Positions 10,801 through 22,800 of a DNA stretch of 31,648 nt are shown piece by piece. The notes beneath the pieces were generated by a model. That model searched no databases and was not told the DNA's origin. It saw nothing but the letters and a program-made list of their open reading frames with translations. Every line of letters starts with the position of its first letter. Within the stretch, counting starts at the first letter, position 1. This DNA comes from Apostichopus parvimensis (Eukaryota > Echinodermata > Holothuroidea > Aspidochirotida > Stichopodidae): assembly GCA_000934455.1 (NCBI GenBank), contig KN886008.1:50015-81662 (forward strand). Direction: 5' to 3'. A program made the translations under genes and the position numbers.

Positions 10801-13800
10801 GGTAGTTTTCTATCCCAATCTCCCTTCCCATCTCATACACATAGTTTGCTATGATGAAAATCATTAGTAATTAGTTGTTAGTAATTATTTACTATGCTAT
10901 TGTATGGAATTGTTGAAAGAAGATGCACTCAGATCATTTGTGTAGGTTCACTGTAACAACATACAAGTAATCTCATAATAATCAAGTCATCTTACAAGTA
11001 AAGTGTAAAGAAATAGCATCAAATGTACGATTATACTTTTTACACAGATTCGTATTGGAACTTTAAGACTGGTTGATCTGGTTGTTGAGGTAACAAAAGC
11101 AACGTTAACCTTCAACAGCAATATTACTTTAGAATGCTTACCTACTTTAAAAGTGATTGAAGTATCAAGATGGGACATGAGGCTGAAAGAGGAAGACTTT
11201 GAGGAGCTGATTAAATTCATCACTCAATGTAAACTATTGAATAAAGCTTTGTAAGTATACATAGTTTCAGTAAGTGCCTACAGTTGCAGTGATTTCAGTG
11301 TTGTGATTCTGAAAAGGACAAATACTCTAATCCGATTAATTTCATCTCTTATGTTAATCTACTACAGTGCTTTAAAGTATCTTTCCAATATTTTTCCTCT
11401 TGAGATATACAATGTATTAAGTGTTTCTTCAAGAGAAAAACAGACTTCAAGAAGTCTAAATTGAAATCCCATAGTCACACTGTTACTCCTGAAAGTTTAC
11501 TAGCAGTTGCATCACATGAGATAACACTCAGTAGATTCCTATGCTTTAATGATGACTTTCATTGTTTTATTAATGAAAAATTACTATAACAATTATGTTA
11601 ACAGTTTGAGCTTCCCGAGTCCGCCACCATTACTTACAGACAAGAAGGTACTCTCCTCTATGAAGAAGAACCTAACAAGTATGTTTCTTGCTGTTTAATT
11701 GCTGATTTTGTCTTTTGTCTACATGTTCCAGAGCATCGCTATGTACACTTTACATATTGATTAGTTCACAGCTTCCTCCTTGAGTTATCAAGTTTACATG
11801 AAGAAATTCTTTTTCTCCATTTCATTTGTCAGTTGAGTGGATAATTGGAGACAGAATAGTCCATACATTGGACAAGAAATCCGGAGAGTGGCCGGTAAAC
11901 TCAAGTTTCTTCATTTGATCTCGCAGCTATTGTGTTTTTTAATATTGACTGTATTTGTGTATAACATTACTTTTAGTTCAGGATATCATTGATTATTCTC
12001 ATTTTATGTATTAGCTTTATATCAACAAGAGAAAAGGAAGTGAGGTATGATGCTTGATCAGAGTAGTAACGTGAAGCTATAATATAGTATACATGTATTT
12101 TACAGTATACATATTCCATACTTGTCCTTTTAATGACATTAACAAGTCCAGCTCATCTCATATTATGTCATATTCAATGATGTATTAATTGTCAGAGAGA
12201 AACAACTCAAAATGGTAACTTCAATGAACTTTAACTGGTTATTTATAGCAATGAGAGAGAAGAGCAAATCACAAATATAGTAATTATAATTTCCTTCACT
12301 TTAATTATGAACTATGATTTGTTATTAAACTGTAAAGGAATGTATGAGAAATGAAGAGAGGGAGTTTCAAAATAAAATTGTCACTGCAGAAATGGTTAAA
12401 TGTTGAACAGAAGTTGCAGGTTCATAGCCTATAGTGCCAAGTTTCTCTCATGTTACACATCACACAGCTCACACTGTTGCTCTTGGTCCACCACAGTGAG
12501 CTTCTATTCAAAGAGATATCCCACTGTTTTCACCACAATCCAGCGCACAAAAATGTATTTACAAATGTTACTTCACAGGTCCACATTTATCATCCTGGGT
12601 TAAGACAGAAATTGAGATTGAAGTGCCTTTCCAAAAGGCAGCAATTCAACCTGCAACTCTTAGATTAGAAGTGCATTGCCATATATCATTTTGCTGATAA
12701 TGCTGTTCAAGTGTGTCAACATGGTTTCTGCCACCAACCCTAATAACGGTTTATAAGAGCGTTGTAACTCCATAATCGTACTTGAAGTTTATTTTAATCC
12801 TTTGTCATTTACAATATGCTGAATCCGTTGATTCTCATGCTTCCACAGATGCAGTTTAGGAGTACTCCTCATCAGATTACAGGTAAAAGAATTGGAGCAA
12901 TGCATTGTTCTTTTCAATTATTATAATTTATATGTGAATCCATTTGCATACATTGCAAGTTGCCAAGGTATATGTTATACTGTTGTGTATGTGCATCTCT
13001 GTGAAAAGGATACATTAAGACTATCAAGTTGACGAAATATTTTCTACACTGAAACTTTGTGAGTTTACTTGAAGCTGAGGACCAAAGGAAGAGTCAGTAT
13101 TCCCTTCAAATCAATTGGGGTCTATCTAGCAGCTTCATAAACTCATACAGTACACATTTATTCTCATTATCTAAAGTTTTAGTCAACTGTATGTGTATCA
13201 TGAGTGTTTGTTCTGTTTTCGTATTTATTCATTCACATCTTATTAAATTTGTATGATATTTATAAATAATCGTCTTTGTCATAATGTGTTAAATATTTTG
13301 TAAGCCAGGCAATTAAATTCCTAAATAAGGCCTGTTTAAAGTACAAGTATCAATTCAAGTTAGAAAATGAAATGAAGTTTTCACATGAATTGTATTGTTA
13401 GTGTAGTTATGAATGTGTTTACTACTGACGTTTACAATAGTATTTTGGTAAGGTATGTCACACTGACAATTTGTCCATGTACTCCTCTATGCATTCTTAA
13501 TTTGTATACAAAAAGAACTGATTAATTCCACAGTTACTTACTTAAAACCAAAAAGATTACACATCATTAACAATGTTTGTATTCTATTAAATTTGAAGAG
13601 AGTTACTACTTGATTAAATATTGAAAATGAATTAAGAGAGTGTGAAACGCATTAACAGACAAGTTGCAATCAAATTGATTACAAGAATTCATATTATTGA
13701 TGATATGAAAGCTTCACAAACGCCTCGAGCATGAATGCAAAGGTTACGATTATCATCGAAACCGAAAGGGAACTGTTCAGTATGTATTTTTTTCTAGTGC

Positions 13801-16800
13801 AGATAATTATTTTATGCTATTGATAATCCTTAACCTTAGATCTTCTGAATGTATATTTTAGTGTTGCTTTGTAACATCTGAGTCTCACCTTGCAGACTTC
13901 TCGCAACCTGGTACAAGAAGATCTGCACGTTTGCGGGAGAAAAAGAAAGCTAAAGAAAGGACGTCGACTCCCAAATCGGGACAGAAACAAGATAACGAAG
14001 AACCCGATAGCATAATTACAAAGAAGAAACACGTCAATACTGGCTCACAACAAATAGTGCAGACACCACAAACCACAAAGGTATTTTAAATATTTTTTAT
14101 ACTTGAATTGTTGACTCCTATTGTGCTTCAAATTTATTTCATAGTTTAGAAGGCATTAGATATTACTTTGATCAAAGTGTGCATGGTAAACTATCCTTGC
14201 ACTCTCACCATGTGAACTGTATTATACAAGTATTTAAATTCAATTGCATTCGTTGATTGCTATTATTGAATACTTTGTTCTATACTTTCACCTTAATTAC
14301 AATTGAAAACTTATGATTTTTCTTCTGAATATAGTTTGTTAGTAAGCATCAAACGAGTAACATATTTAATGGATTTTATAGCCTGGCATGATCTGGTTCC
14401 TGTGCTGAACTTTTAATATTCATTGCAAATTGCTTTGTTGTAGCACCTGTTATTCCATTGGCCAGTTCATACAGACTTTCAAGTTCTATAATTGTTTCCT
14501 ATCCAAAAATATCTGACCGTGAATATTTTTTTAGTTTAATTGTTTTGTTTAATTATTTTGACTCAAAACTTAGGCTTCCCAGATATTTACACAAGGAGAA
14601 ACAGCATGTAAGTATTGATCATACTTTTCTCATACAAACAAATATCATTTAGTAATCTTTTTCACGCATTGTTCTTAGTTATTCTCAAATACTGTTACTT
14701 AGTTCAGTTTCTCATGTCTCTACCCCTCTAAAAAGGATTGAATATGTGTGACTTTTGCAGATAAGGGAAAATTGTTAAAGGATCTGGGACATGAAACCCA
14801 TTTGTAAGCTCTGTAAGCAACTTAATAGAAGCTCCTGACTGTAATCTTTTATGCATCCATCGAATTTGGATTTTGTATTTTATCATGAAATGACATGAAG
14901 GAGTAAATCAAAATAAGTGAGCTTTGAAAAGGAAAGATTTAACTGGATCATAGGTGATAAGAAGTTTGTCAGGTCTGGACAAGGTTTGTGCGTAAGCACT
15001 TTTATTATTTAAGAAACGTTTCAACAAAAGTGAAATTGAGCTGCAATCCTTTCTCTCTTTTTCATTTCGTTTCAATTACTATCATGCTGTTGAGAAGATT
15101 AAAGTATAGGTAGTGCTACAGAATTGAAATAAAGGGCATCAGCTTTATTATCACTGTTCACAGTAAACTTTCAAACAGAGAGGAAATAGCCAATCAGGTG
15201 TAAGGGTATATTACACATGTTTGGGCAAAAGGGAAGCTCTCAAGTCATCCATATACCATTTCTTAAAATGTGTCAAATTACTGACAAATTTCAATAGACT
15301 GCATTCCTTGATATTTCAGCAGAAGTTACATTTTAAATCAGCTTACCTACAAAAACGTTTAGCGACATGTTTTTCCCAAATTTCCAATTTCCTGTTGAAA
15401 GACTTTTATTGGGGTTTTGCCAGATCAGGTACTTCCAAATGCCTTACATGCTTTTTTAAACTCATCTTTTTATCATGTACTTTAATGAATCAGCTTGTTT
15501 TTATTTGTCTTAACCTTGTTTATATTAGTTTCATAAATTTATTGATGATTTATTGGTTTCATTGATTGATTTTTTATTCCTTTAGTATCTAATTTTGCTT
15601 TGACTACTTTATTCCCTTTACCACTATGTATGCATCTTACATTTGTACTTCTTAAAGCAGCATTTTGCGTTTGGTCGCCGTTTTGTACTTTTTTGACATG
15701 TCCATCAAGTTTTTTACATATATCAATCACAAAACAGCAAACTAAGATGTTAGCCAAGTTTTTCCCTGCCAACAACGTTAATTGGCGAGTAATTAAGGAT
15801 ATTTGCAGATAATGAGAAAAGTGTCCACGACAAATTCCACAGTTAAAATTAATCTCATACAGTTCCCCAAACCCATAGTTTGAATTCAACCAATCAGAGA
15901 TGCAGGTTTAGTTATGAGCCGTTGTTAAAAATGTTATGGAACTTCCTGGTACAACTGCCATATAGACTGTACACAAATGAAGCATGGTGTTATATTACGT
16001 AGGCCAATTGGTCAATGACGTTCGTAGTGTTTAAATATTCATATTATGGGCGAGGTTTATTGGGATCCCAACGAAAAATATCTTGGAGAGAAACAAAGTT
16101 GAAAGTTGCAAATTTTTCGACTTTTATGCCACCATTTGAAGTAAGATTTAAATAGATAAGCTAGTTATGTATGTCGTTGTGGCATAGTGGAGTCAGTCAG
16201 GTTGAGAAAAATCATAAAAAAGGATGCAAAATGCTGCTTTAAGATTTTACTCTAGTCCCATGTAAAGCACTTTGAGATATTTTCTGTTTTGTAACTTAAG
16301 CGCTATAAAATATATATGTTGTTATTACTAGTCAACAATTAGCCTCTATGTCCATGAGGTACTTCAAGAATTAAATATGAACCTATTCATGAGTAATATT
16401 GCCAAAACATGAGAAGGGCAGTATGTTTCAGATTTTGAATCATTTTCCTGATTCAATAATTGATCATGAACATGTGCAGTCTCTGTCCACATATAATATG
16501 ATGAAGAAGTAATGGCTGAACAACTGCTTGCAATTAGATTCCTGTATCAAGCTTACCCTCTCTAATATCTGTGTACATTGCAGATCAAGTTTTGTCCAAA
16601 TCCCTGAGGGTAAGGCTGATGATCAACAAGGAAGGAGGAAGATTGGACATTCCAGATACTGGGGTCAGCTTAGAAATACCTTCTGGGGCTCTAGAAGGGG
16701 AACAGTTCATTCAGATGATAATTATTCCACCCCATCTCGAAGGTGAATCGCTTACATTTGCTAGTAACTCGTCATTGGTGGTTGAGCTTCTGCCTAGCAA

Positions 16801-19800
16801 CCTGAATCTTCTGAAGCCAGCCATATTGACTCTACCTCATTGCTTAGTTCTTAAGAAAGGATGTGAATGGAAAGCAAAGATATATAGAAGCAATCATAAA
16901 GAAGGTAAAAATGAAGAAATTTCCCTTTCTGACTTTTATAAGGTGTGAAAATTGTGTGAAATATAAATTATGTAGAGTTTTCTTTTGTAATTGCCATGTG
17001 CTACTGGCAAGGTGCTCTAAATTCAGAACTTCTCATGCTTTCAATTCAAACATTGTAGATGTAGAAATGCCAGTAGAGAGTCTAGTATTGAACTTGTCAA
17101 TCAATTGTTGAAGTTGTCAATTTGTGTAAATGGGTACTTGACCTTACATTATAACATTTGAGGAGATTGGTGTTTTATGGGGGTGCCCACAGGTAATCCC
17201 TGAAATCTTAAAAAAATGAACATATTTGCCTTATTTAAATTCATGATATGCTTGAATTTCAAGGGTTGGTACTGAATTGATGTGATGTTTTGTAAGAAAA
17301 CTGAATCACTTGTGGGAATGAATACAAAGCGGGAGCAAAACAGTTTTGTTCCTTACCAAATTTAGAATATTTCTAGTTTTAATTCATATTAGGTACTAAC
17401 TTCATGGAACTTTGTAGATGCAATGTATGTGCAATTTGTGACCAAAGCATCGGAAGATTTAAATTATACTGGTGAAATTCCATTTGTTTATAGTTTTCAA
17501 ATTTCACAGCTCTCCACCTCCTGGATGCTCTATGCCTGACAAATGTGTTGTCTCCAATGCCAATCAAGGATGCATATTAGTCATGGGAGTGAGTTTGTTA
17601 ATGAGATACCTGGTTTGAAATAACAATGTGCGACTTTCTTTTTAATTTTATTCCTTTTTTATCTTATGTTTTATTTTAGGTAGCAAGCCACAATGGGAGG
17701 AGCAGTCTAGTACTCCCTATAAGCTGTGTGAGCTAAATTGTGTGATTGAGATTCAACATTTTAGCTGGTATAAATATAAAGTTTATGCCCAAATAGTTGA
17801 AGCCAAGAACATCATCATGTATGCTGCTACACGCTGTGGTCTAATGGACTCCATTTTTCTTGATATTGGCTATTTCTTGAATTTAACAACTTTTAAAGTG
17901 GTGAGCAAAATTCATTGTTGAAAGTAGTAATTGAATTAATATATCTGTTATCCTTCCTTTTGTGTAACCATATGTTTCTCTTTCTGTTTTCAAAGAATTC
18001 CGAAAGTTACAATGCAAGTTTGCTACATGTACAACCCACAGTTTTTAAAAATGATGGGAATTCTCTGAACATTTTATTAGAGAAATTTGAACCAATGAAT
18101 TGGACATACAGTAAAGAAAAGAACCCACAGGTATGTTTATGTCAACTATGAAACAGGTCATACCTTAAATGAAAACTTTGAATTTGTCAATTTTGAACCG
18201 ATTAATTATTTAGCCAACTAATTAGGAAAGTATCACATCTCACTTGCTCCTTTAGAAGTGAACAAAACTTGCTTCAGAATGAAAGAACTCCATGTCACAG
18301 TTAATGCTAGAACTACAAGCATCAATGAGTAATTATATGTAAGTTGATTCCACATTTAGATCACCAAATTATATCTGTTGTAATTGAGAAATGTTTGAAC
18401 TTAAAATTAGTTAATGCTAGGGAGGCAAATTCTTGAAGAATTGTTTTCAATTCTTTTTATTCTACCTCAGGCAATATCCTTTGAAGACGTTGCCATTTCC
18501 CCATGGTATTTTTGCACATTTGTGTTAGACAAACCAGAATGTAGGGGATCAGATGCATGCATATGTTATTGCAAAGCTGGCCAAGCTACAAATCTTCGGG
18601 ACTTCATCTTCCAGCTCAAGGTTTGAATTTACTCAAATAGGTCCAGCTTTAATGATAATGATGCTTTGATGCAGATTAGTCTTTCTGCATTTGTTTGTCA
18701 TGAAATATTCCAGTGAACTTAAAACAATGATATTGTGTATCCTTGACATAGGGAAAAGGAATGTTTAAGTTTTGAAGATTATTAAATAGACTTATTCAAC
18801 TACTTTTAAATTAATGTTATTTTGTGTGTTGAAGTTTTATAATGGTAACAAAGAAAGAATAGAGTAGATGTATTTTGTAAAAAAGATAACCAAACTTTGT
18901 TTGTTATGCACTAGTATTGGAAAGGTCTTGAAAGAGGTAAAGTAATGCATACAATAAACTCAACATGTTCAAGCCATAATTATACCTCAGAAAGTACCAA
19001 TATGTCATTTAAATTATTGGTTGATATGGTACATGGGTTATCACTTGTCAGATTTAAGTATAGACTTTGCTGAACGGTTCTTGAGTTTAAATTTCAATAG
19101 AAGACCAAGAAAAGTGCAACTAAATCCTCCAAGACATTTCCCAATATAACAAATCGTTTAATTAAAGTCACTAATAAGATACAATGCGAATTATGAAGTA
19201 CATAGGTCACTGTGGAAGACAACATAGGGACCGGAAGGAGAACTTTCAACAAGAGCCTAAAAGCTGTGTAGTAATAAGTCAATGTTTTAAAGAAATTTGT
19301 TTAAGATTTTCCGTTTAAGTGTGGGGTGTGTATAACAGGTTGGCAGACACATGTGTGAAAATTGCTATTCGTAGTGGAAGACAAGAAAAAGAAAAACACG
19401 TAGAACCCCTTTAAACTTACTTTTTTTAAACATTTAAGTTAACTATTTAATTAGCTCCCTGATCAGATAAGCTAGACCCCAACTGAAGTTTAAATTAAAA
19501 CTAATAACTACATCCCAAGTTATTGTTAGGATATATACTATTAATTACAACAATTCAAATGTAACATATCAGGTCAAGCAAACACCTGTGCGTTTCTGAT
19601 ACCTTATGTGGTGGTGTGCCTCGTCAGCTTTGCTCGTTGAAAGTGGGAAGTACTGGCGTCACCCAGATATTCTTGTAAACTATAGTTCACTGAAACATCT
19701 TACTTTCTGCTAAGCCACCGGTCCACCTTATAAAAGTACTTCTATAGCACTGGACTGTGTATCATGAACAATTAATAGCACAAAAATAGGATACACTACC

Positions 19801-22800
19801 ATCTCGATGTCTATTAGGAAAAACTACTTTGACTAAAGTTTTACCCAACCCATATAACACTGTTTCTATGTAAGACCTGGTTCTGGATTATCATTACCCA
19901 GCTGAATGTATGGAGGCAATATTATTACATTGTCTTATACTAATATACTCTTTAATCTTAACTAGGCACCCGACCCTTCAAGTGTTAAACAGCCCAGCAC
20001 ATCAAACAGACAGGAAGATGAAAGAATGAGAAGATCCACAGCTGGAATAGAAGCACCAGACCGTGTTGTCACAACTGATACCATCGAGGTAAATTTACTT
20101 GATCCTGGCTCATAAAATAAATCAGTGACAAGTCAGTGCTGTCACCATTCCTGTAAACTGAGTTATCTTCACACTTAAATAAGATAATGACCCCGTCAGC
20201 TACTAAATACTGCTCTTAGGCTTGTCAGTTGGTAACTTTGAGGTATTATGTCATTATAAGTGGAGAATTACAAGACAAGAACAAGGAATGTACACATGGG
20301 TTGTTACACAAACATTGATGTCAGTTGATTCCATGTATAACGAGAGATGTACAGTATGAACTACCAACAAGAACATAAAGCTACACATGACTGTCACACT
20401 AATAACGAAGTCAGTTGATATGGTACAGGTAGCTGTATTTCTCTGTTACTGGTAGCTGTTTCGATTACTTTATCACATTATAAGTAGAAGACGTACATAC
20501 GAGATGCCACGAATCACACAAAAGAGACAAATGGGCTAGTACAAATTATAACTTTGATTGCAACGCATACCAAAATTGATTGTTTAATGGCTAAATGGAA
20601 TGTTTTTCATTTAAATATGCTGTTGTTCTGAAGATGAAACCAAACTATTCTTTTATACTTTCTGAATAGGCTTTGTCTCACCAATTTTGTCGTGAATGGA
20701 AGACTGTTGGCAGAAAACTTAATATTGGAGAACCAAAGCTTCAGGCCATCGACACAGACTACAGAACAGCACAGGAAAAATGTTATCAGATGTTATTAGC
20801 TTGGCAGCAATCAAAAGGAAATAAAGCAAGTTATAGACTACTAGGAGAGGCTTTGATTACAGCTGGTCGAAAGGACCTGTACGAAAAGTTTATCCGACAA
20901 GGTAAGTAAGAATAATAAGAAAGTTTTAAATAATTTTAGATGGTATGCAACTATATTGAAATTAAAATCAGTGAAAAAATTGGGTGCAAGTAAATTTTGT
21001 CAAAAAAATGCAAGAAATTGTCCATATATAAAAAGGGAGATGGCTCACTAAATCCAATTGTTGTACTAGTTATCCTTTCCTAAAGGCCTGAAGAAGTCTC
21101 AGTTGCCAATGGAATTATCAATCTTTAAAGACTTGCCTGTATACCTACTCATATTCGTAATTTGTAATTAGCAAACAAAGTATATCCCAGATGTGTTGCT
21201 TTGCGAAATTGCATACTTTGGAGATTTTGTTTTAGCTAAGATGAAAATGAGCAGGGCTGTTAATTAGAGGTACAGGTAAAATAGGGACATAGTGTAAGAA
21301 GAAGAGATGGAAGCTTATGACCATAGTATAGATGCAGAGACAAATAGTGTGCATGATAAAACGAGATTTAGAGATAGAAGGAGGACCATTCTATAGAAAT
21401 GATTGATATTTATCATACTCAGGACAATAATTGAAAGATTACATCTCCCAAGGAATATGAATAACACATTCAGGTGATTTATAAACTTTGCTCACAATGG
21501 ACTCTGCAGCGAAAGACTAAAATGAAAACCAAACTGATTTAAATTGTTATCATGTTCTTGCAGCGGAGTGATACACCACAATGTTCTCTATATCAGGTCA
21601 ATGTATAGTGGGAGCCTAGACAATAAGAAAAGAGATCGGCATGTCATACATACAGATGGATATAAGAATCATGTTGGCATGATACATGCCAGTTATATAT
21701 TACGCATTCCAATTGAATAGTAATCAATATGCAGATTACATGGTGAATTTGTTATTGCTTGATAGCTCTTTAAAAACAAAACTGGCTGCCCTGGCATAAA
21801 TTCTTCAAGAACTTTCCTTTTCAAACTCAACACATGTATAGCCAACTTCATGCTTCAGCAAATCTAATCCATGGCTTCTCAATTACTGAGTGTCAGCTTG
21901 GCTGTTGAACATCCCCATCTAGAGCTTATGTAAATGTCTATTAGTGAAGGAGGTTAACTAGGGAAGCTGATCACTCCAAGTAGTATCTGTTACCAACGTC
22001 AGCACTGACCCTAGCAGCTACTGACAGACTTGACTAAATCAGTGGGCTACATACACTGTGCTAATATGGCAGTGACACCTTTTGTCTGCAATGACTGACA
22101 AGTTTGGTACCCATCACCACAGTAAAGGTTTCAGGGTTTCAATGTATTGAAGTTGTACCATATTGCTTACAACCTGATAATCAATTGTTGGACAATGATA
22201 AAGTAGACAAAAGCCATTAGTTAAGTTGAGACAATAGCACTGTAGAGTAAAGTTCAGATTGTTCCTCTGGAAGATTGTATGGAATGTTAAAATTAACACT
22301 TCACTTAACCATAATAATATTAAAAATATTCATATCATACCAGCATTAAGGTAATAATTTGTCAGTTAATAAATCAGGACAAAGAACAATTTCATCACCA
22401 ATTAGAAATGAAGTATCTTTTGTGACTTGTTGGAATTGGTTCTAACATCATCAAGTGTAATGTTGTATGGATAACTATAGTCACTAATTACAACCTTGGT
22501 AACTATGATGATGGAACTATTGTATGATTTTAACACTGTATATTGGTTTATCTTTCATCAGGTGATCACCACTACGAACAGAGGTATGGAGATAATTCGC
22601 AAGAAGGTAGGAGATCAATTGAAGAACCTATCCATCAAGATGAGAGACCATCTGAAGTTGAGAGAATACAGAGGGAACTCCATGTTGGAAGTGATGGCTT
22701 ATCAACCTCTTCAGGTTTGTGTTTCAAGTGACCACCAAGTCATTTCATTTATGCAAAGTGGGAAAGCATGTTCCTTTAGTTTGCAACATTATCAGACCAT

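Noticed and set aside
12500-12690. Protein-like plus-strand frame with a WVKTEIEIEVPF stretch
   Set aside because: The reverse strand reads as a SINE-like core (AAGGCACTT...ACCCAGG.TGATAAATG), which explains the conservation-like look.
14458-14652. 64-codon open frame before exon 9
   Set aside because: T-rich, different frame from the exon that fits the phase, no domain.
14761-14803. Exon-like segment after ACTTTTGCAG encoding KGKLLKDLGHETHL
   Set aside because: Open only from phase 1 to 2, which breaks the chain into the ZU5 exon; may be an unused or alternative exon.
15539-15889. 116-codon minus-strand open frame
   Set aside because: Overlaps one end of the MITE-like unit and shows no recognisable domain.
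21080-21150. CCTGAAGAAG... stretch resembling the hammerhead-like motif
   Set aside because: No stem II hairpin and no GAAA box at the right place.
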